Shown in pieces: positions 59,756 through 64,000 of a stretch of 64,000 bases of DNA (within the stretch, counting starts at the first letter, position 1; the number at the start of each line of letters is the position of its first letter). The stretch is taken from the NCBI RefSeq assembly GCF_050947335.1, contig NW_027473685.1:112273-176272 (forward strand). The letters run 5' to 3'. Below the pieces are notes generated by a model. The model searched no databases. It saw only the letters and a program-made list of their open reading frames with translations, and had not been told where the DNA came from. The translations under genes and the position numbers were made by a program. The DNA is from Megachile rotundata. Its lineage: Eukaryota > Arthropoda > Insecta > Hymenoptera > Megachilidae.

Positions 59756-61330
59756 GATTGTGTGATTGTGATTGTGTGATTGTGATTGTGTGATTGTGAT
59801 TGTGTGATTGTGATTGTGTGATTGTGATTGTGATTGTGTGATTGTGATTGTGTGATTGTGATTGTGTGATTGTGATTGTGTGATTGTGATTGTGTGATTG
59901 TGATTGTGTGATTGTGATTGTGTGATTGTGATTGTGTGATTGTGATTGTGTGATTGTGATTGTGTGATTGTGATTGTGTGATTGTGATTGTGTGATTGTG
60001 ATTGTGTGATTGTGATTGTGTGATTGTGATTGTGTGATTGTGTTTGTTTGATTGTGATTGTGTGATTGTAATTGTGTGATTGTGTGATTGTGATTGTGTG
60101 ATTGTGATTGTGTGATTGTGATTGTGTGATTGTGATTGTGTGATTGTGATTGTGTGATTGTGATTGTGTGATTGTGATTGTGTGATTGTGATTGTGTGAT
60201 TGTGATTGTGTGATTGTGATTGTGTGATTGTGATTGTGTGATTGTGATTGTGTGATTGTGATTGTGTGATTGTGATTGTGTGATTGTGATTGTGTGATTG
60301 TGATTGTGTGATTGTGATTGTGTGATTGTGATTGTGTGATTGTGATTGTGTGATTGTGATTGTGTGATTGTGATTGTGTGATTGTGATTGTGTGATTGTG
60401 ATTGTGTGATTGTGATTGTGTGATTGTGATTGTGTGATTGTGATTGTGTGATTGTGATTGTGTGATTGTGATTGTGTGATTGTGATTGTGTGATTGTGAT
60501 TGTGTGATTGTGATTGTGTGATTGTGATTGTGTGATTGTGATTGTGTGATTGTGATTGTGTGATTGTGATTGTGTGATTGTGATTGTGTGATTGTGATTG
60601 TGTGATTGTGATTGTGTGATTGTGATTGTGTGATTGTGATTGTGTGATTGTGATTGTGTGATTGTGATTGTGTGATTGTGATTGTGTGATTGTGATTGTG
60701 TGATTGTGATTGTGTGATTGTGATTGTGTGATTGTGATTGTGTGATTGTGATTGTGTGATTGTGATTGTGTGATTGTGATTGTGTGATTGTGATTGTGTG
60801 ATTGTGATTGTGTGATTGTGATTGTGTGATTGTGATTGTGTGATTGTGATTGTGTGATTGTGATTGTGTGATTGTGATTGTGTGATTGTGATTGTGTGAT
60901 TGTGATTGTGTGATTGTGATTGTGTGATTGTGATTGTGTGATTGTGATTGTGTGATTGTGATTGTGTGATTGTGATTGTGTGATTGTGATTGTGTGATTG
61001 TGATTGTGTGATTGTGATTGTGTGATTGTGATTGTGTGATTGTGATTGTGTGATTGTGATTGTGTGATTGTGATTGTGTGATTGTGATTGTGTGATTGTG
61101 ATTGTGTGATTGTGATTGTGTGATTGTGATTGTGTGATTGTGATTGTGTGATTGTGATTGTGTGATTGTGATTGTGTGATTGTGATTGTGTGATTGTGAT
61201 TGTGTGATTGTGATTGTGTGATTGTGTGATTGTGATTGTGTGATTGTAATTGTGTGATTCTGATTGTGTGATTGTGATTGTGTGATTGTGATTGTGTGAT
61301 TGTGATTGTGTGATTGTGATTGTGTGATTG
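59756..61330. repeat. Long 14-bp array, over 1.1 kb with no visible variant
   Basis: Two 6-bp words in succession near 59828, GTTTGTTTG near 60045 and GTAATTG near 60067 as in the array after copy A. No variant is visible from about 60080 to 61218. GTAATTG near 61246 and GATTCTG near 61258 close it. Confidence 0.94.
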
Positions 61331-61785
61331 TGTGATTGTGTTATTGCGTGAATGTGTGATTGCGTGATTGTGTGATTGCGTGATTGTGTGATTGCGTGAT
61401 TGTGTGATTGCGTGATTGTGTGATTGCGTGATTGTGGGATTGCGTGATTGTGTGATTGCGTGATTGTGTGATTGTGTGATTGTGTGATTGTGATTGTGTG
61501 ATTGTGATTGTGATTGTGTGATTGTGATTGTGTGATTGTGTGATTGTGTGATTGTGTGATTGTGTGATTGTGTGATTGTGTGATTGTGTGATTGTGTGAT
61601 TGTGTGATTGTGTGATTGTGTGATTGTGTGATTGTGTGATTGTGTGATTGTGTGATTGTGTGATTGTGTGATTGTGTGATTGTGTGATTGTGTGATTGTG
61701 TGATTGTGTGATTGTGTGATTGTGTGATTGTGTGATTGTGTGATTGTGTGATTGTGTGATTGTGTGATTGTGTGATTGTGATTGT
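61331..61785. repeat. Left-type type-1 CpG block and 8-bp array
   Basis: TTATTGCGTGAATG at 61341 and GTGGGATTGCG near 61434, the left-domain form. It is followed by 14-bp and 6-6-8 steps to about 61530 and then about 31 plain 8-bp units. Confidence 0.92.
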
Positions 61786-62345
61786 GTGATTCTGATTGTG
61801 TGATTGTGATTGTGTGATTGTGATTGTGTGATTGTGATTGTGTGATTGTGATTGTGTGATTGTGATTGTGTGATTGTGATTGTGTGATTGCGTGATTGTG
61901 TGATTGCGTGATTGCGTGATTGCGTGATTGCGTGATTGCGTGATTGCGTGATTGTGTGATTGGGTGATTGTGTGATTGTGTTATTGTGTGATTGTGTGAT
62001 TGTGTGATTGTGTTATTGTGTGATTGTGTGATTGTGTGATTGTGTGATTGTGTGATTGTGTGATTGTGTGATTGTGTGATTGTGTGATTGTGTGATTGTG
62101 TGATTGTGTGATTGTGTGATTGTGTGATTGTGTGATTGTGTGATTGTGTGATTGTGTGATTGTGTGATTGTGTGATTGTGTGATTGTGTGATTGTGTGAT
62201 TGTGTGATTGTGTGATTGTGTGATTGTGTGATTGTGTGATTGTGTGATTGTGTGATTGTGTGATTGTGTGATTGTGTGATTGTGTGATTGTGTGATTGTG
62301 TGATTGTGTGATTGTGTGATTGTGTGATTGTGTGATTGTGATTGT
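61786..62345. repeat. Right-type CpG/8-bp module
   Basis: GATTCTG near 61791, short 14-bp stretch, CpG run, GATTGGGTG at 61962, two GTTATTG, long 8-bp array. Confidence 0.92.
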
Positions 62346-63015
62346 GTGATTCTGATTGTGTGATTGTGATTGTGTGATTGTGATTGTGTGATTGTGATTG
62401 TGTGATTGTGATTGTGTGATTGTGATTGTGTGATTGTGATTGTGTGATTGTGATTGTGTGATTGTGATTGTGTGATTGTGATTGTGTGACTGTGATTGTG
62501 TGATTGTGATTGTGTGATTGTGTGATTGTGTGATTGTGTGATTGTGTGATTGTGTGATTGTGTGATTGTGTGATTGTGTGATTGTGATTGTGTGATTCTG
62601 ATTGTGTGATTGTGATTGTGTGATTGTGATTGTGTGATTGTGATTGTGTGATTGTGATTGTGTGATTGTGATTGTGTGATTGTGATTGTGTGATTGTGAT
62701 TGTGTGATTGTGATTGTGTGATTGTGATTGTGTGATTGTGATTGTGTGATTGTGATTGTGTGATTGTGATTGTGTGATTGTGATTGTGTGATTGTGATTG
62801 TGTGATTGTGATTGTGTGATTGTGATTGTGTGATTGTGATTGTGTGATTGTGATTGTGTGATTGTGATTGTGTGATTGTGATTGTGTGATTGTGATTGTG
62901 TGATTGTGTGATTGTGATTGTGTGATTGTGATTGTGTGATTCTGATTGTGTGATTGTGATTGTGTGATTGTGATTGTGTGATTGTGATTGTGTGATTGTG
63001 ATTGTGTGATTGTGT
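62346..63015. repeat. 14-bp array with one short 8-bp run
   Basis: GATTCTG near 62351, one TGACTG near 62488, 8-bp run at 62515-62585, GATTCTG near 62595 and 62940, otherwise regular 14-bp units. Confidence 0.92.
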
Positions 63016-63490
63016 GATTGTGTTATTGCGTGAATGTGTGATTGCGTGATTGTGTGATTGCGTGATTGTGTGATTGCGTGATTGTGTGATTGCGTGATTG
63101 TGTGATTGCGTGATTGTGGGATTGCGTGATTGTGTGATTGCGTGATTGTGTGATTGCGTGATTGTGTGATTGTGATTGTGTGATTGTGATTGTGATTGTG
63201 TGATTGTGATTGTGTGATTGTGTGATTGTGTGATTGTGTGATTGTGTGATTGTGTGATTGTGTGATTGTGTGATTGTGTGATTGTGTGATTGTGTGATTG
63301 TGTGATTGTGTGATTGTGTGATTGTGTGATTGTGTGATTGTGTGATTGTGTGATTGTGTGATTGTGTGATTGTGTGATTGTGTGATTGTGTGATTGTGTG
63401 ATTGTGTGATTGTGTGATTGTGTGATTGTGTGATTGTGTGATTGTGTGATTGTGTGATTGTGTGATTGTGTGATTGTGTGATTGTGATTG
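63016..63490. repeat. Left-type type-1 CpG block and 8-bp array
   Basis: TTATTGCGTGAATG at 63023, 1682 bp after the one at 61341, with GTGGGATTGCG near 63117, the same 14-bp and 6-6-8 transition, then about 34 8-bp units. Confidence 0.92.
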
Positions 63491-64000
63491 TGTGATTCTG
63501 ATTGTGTGATTGTGATTGTGTGATTGTGATTGTGTGATTGTGATTGTGTGATTGTGATTGTGTGATTGTGATTGTGTGATTGTGATTGTGTGATTGCGTG
63601 ATTGTGTGATTGCGTGATTGCGTGATTGCGTGATTGCGTGATTGCGTGATTGCGTGATTGTGTGATTGGGTGATTGTGTGATTGTGTTATTGTGTGATTG
63701 TGTGATTGTGTGATTGTGTTATTGTGTGATTGTGTGATTGTGTGATTGTGTGATTGTGTGATTGTGTGATTGTGTGATTGTGTGATTGTGTGATTGTGTG
63801 ATTGTGTGATTGTGTGATTGTGTGATTGTGTGATTGTGTGATTGTGTGATTGTGTGATTGTGTGATTGTGTGATTGTGTGATTGTGTGATTGTGTGATTG
63901 TGTGATTGTGTGATTGTGTGATTGTGTGATTGTGTGATTGTGTGATTGTGTGATTGTGTGATTGTGATTGTGTGATTCTGATTGTGTGATTCTGATTGTG
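63491..64000. repeat. Right-type CpG/8-bp module, cut by window end
   Basis: GATTCTG near 63495, 14-bp units, CpG run, GATTGGGTG at 63668, two GTTATTG, 8-bp array, then two GATTCTG units. The array continues past position 64000. Confidence 0.92.

Larger units (their letters stand above)
1..64000. repeat. Continuous two-word satellite array (6-bp ATTGTG and 8-bp ATTGTGTG words)
   Basis: Every stretch of the window is made of ATTGTG and ATTGTGTG words or point variants of them. The two dominant textures are runs of the 8-bp word and strict 6+8 alternation (14 bp). The + strand is G/T rich with almost no C. Both window edges lie inside the array. No unique sequence is present anywhere, so this is the single top-level feature and the rest of the list subdivides it. 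I infer a eukaryotic satellite locus; the family and species are not recognised. Confidence 0.97.

Noticed and set aside
1..64000. CRISPR array
   Set aside because: There is direct repetition but no unique spacers; the sequence between any two repeats is the same repeat.
1..64000. Canonical telomere repeat
   Set aside because: The strand bias and G/T richness recall telomeres, but no TTAGGG, TTTAGGG, TTAGG or yeast TG(1-3) pattern is present. A subtelomeric position cannot be excluded.
1..64000. G-quadruplex forming array
   Set aside because: G occurs almost only singly. GGG appears just in sparse cassette and module marks, never four times in close spacing.
1..64000. Pure sequencing or assembly artefact for the whole window
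   Set aside because: Rare variants are shared in fixed order between distant copies with changing unit numbers, which is hard to produce by basecalling error. The total copy number may still be mis-assembled.
1..64000. Bacterial or phage origin
   Set aside because: There is no gene in 64 kb and kilobase-scale higher-order satellite structure; nothing known to me in prokaryotes looks like this.

Overview
The whole 64 kb window is one unbroken tandem-repeat (satellite/minisatellite) array. I see no gene, RNA gene, transposon, CRISPR array or other non-repetitive segment in it. Two words build nearly everything on the + strand: a 6-bp word ATTGTG and an 8-bp word ATTGTGTG. Runs of the 8-bp word give '8-bp arrays'. 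Strict alternation of 6 and 8 gives '14-bp arrays' (TGTGATTGTGATTG). The + strand is almost free of C, and the C that exists sits at a small set of recurring variant positions. The array runs off both ends of the window, so its true size is unknown. This fits a eukaryotic heterochromatic, subtelomeric or otherwise satellite-rich locus in a long-read assembly. The species cannot be told from the sequence, and I recognise no named satellite family.

Shared point variants mark a nested higher-order structure. Positions 1-2.4 kb hold 14-bp arrays with three copies of a GTAATTGGG/GATTGAGAG cassette, a run of 13 TGACTG-variant units, and a divergent C-bearing patch. From about 4 to 33.7 kb ('left domain') a large unit repeats in fixed order: type-1 CpG block opening with TTATTGCGTGAATG; 8-bp array; 14-bp array; marker module 1; 14-bp array; marker module 2; two TGACTG units; type-2 CpG block (GATTGCGT run, TGACTG, GTGGTTG, GCGATTG); 14-bp array. 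Its period is about 3.1-3.3 kb at 7.6-17.4 kb. It is enlarged into a tandem duplication of about 5.6 kb at about 18.9-30.2 kb.

From about 34 to 60 kb ('right domain') a different set of modules repeats. These are a doubled marker module about 1.1 kb apart; CpG/8-bp modules about 0.53 kb apart with GATTGGGTG and GTTATTG marks; a mosaic segment of about 0.9 kb; and a compact, C-richer complex block found four times (41.36, 45.84, 53.85, 59.34 kb) with no difference visible by eye. From 61.3 kb to the end, left-domain type-1 CpG blocks reappear mixed with right-domain modules.

Long reading frames exist only on the - strand, because the repeat has no stop codon there in any frame while the + strand meets TGA every 24 or 42 bases. 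They translate to HNHTITQS / HNHNHTITITQSQS and are treated as by-products of the repeat, not genes. Block boundaries were read by eye and are good to about 10-20 bases.
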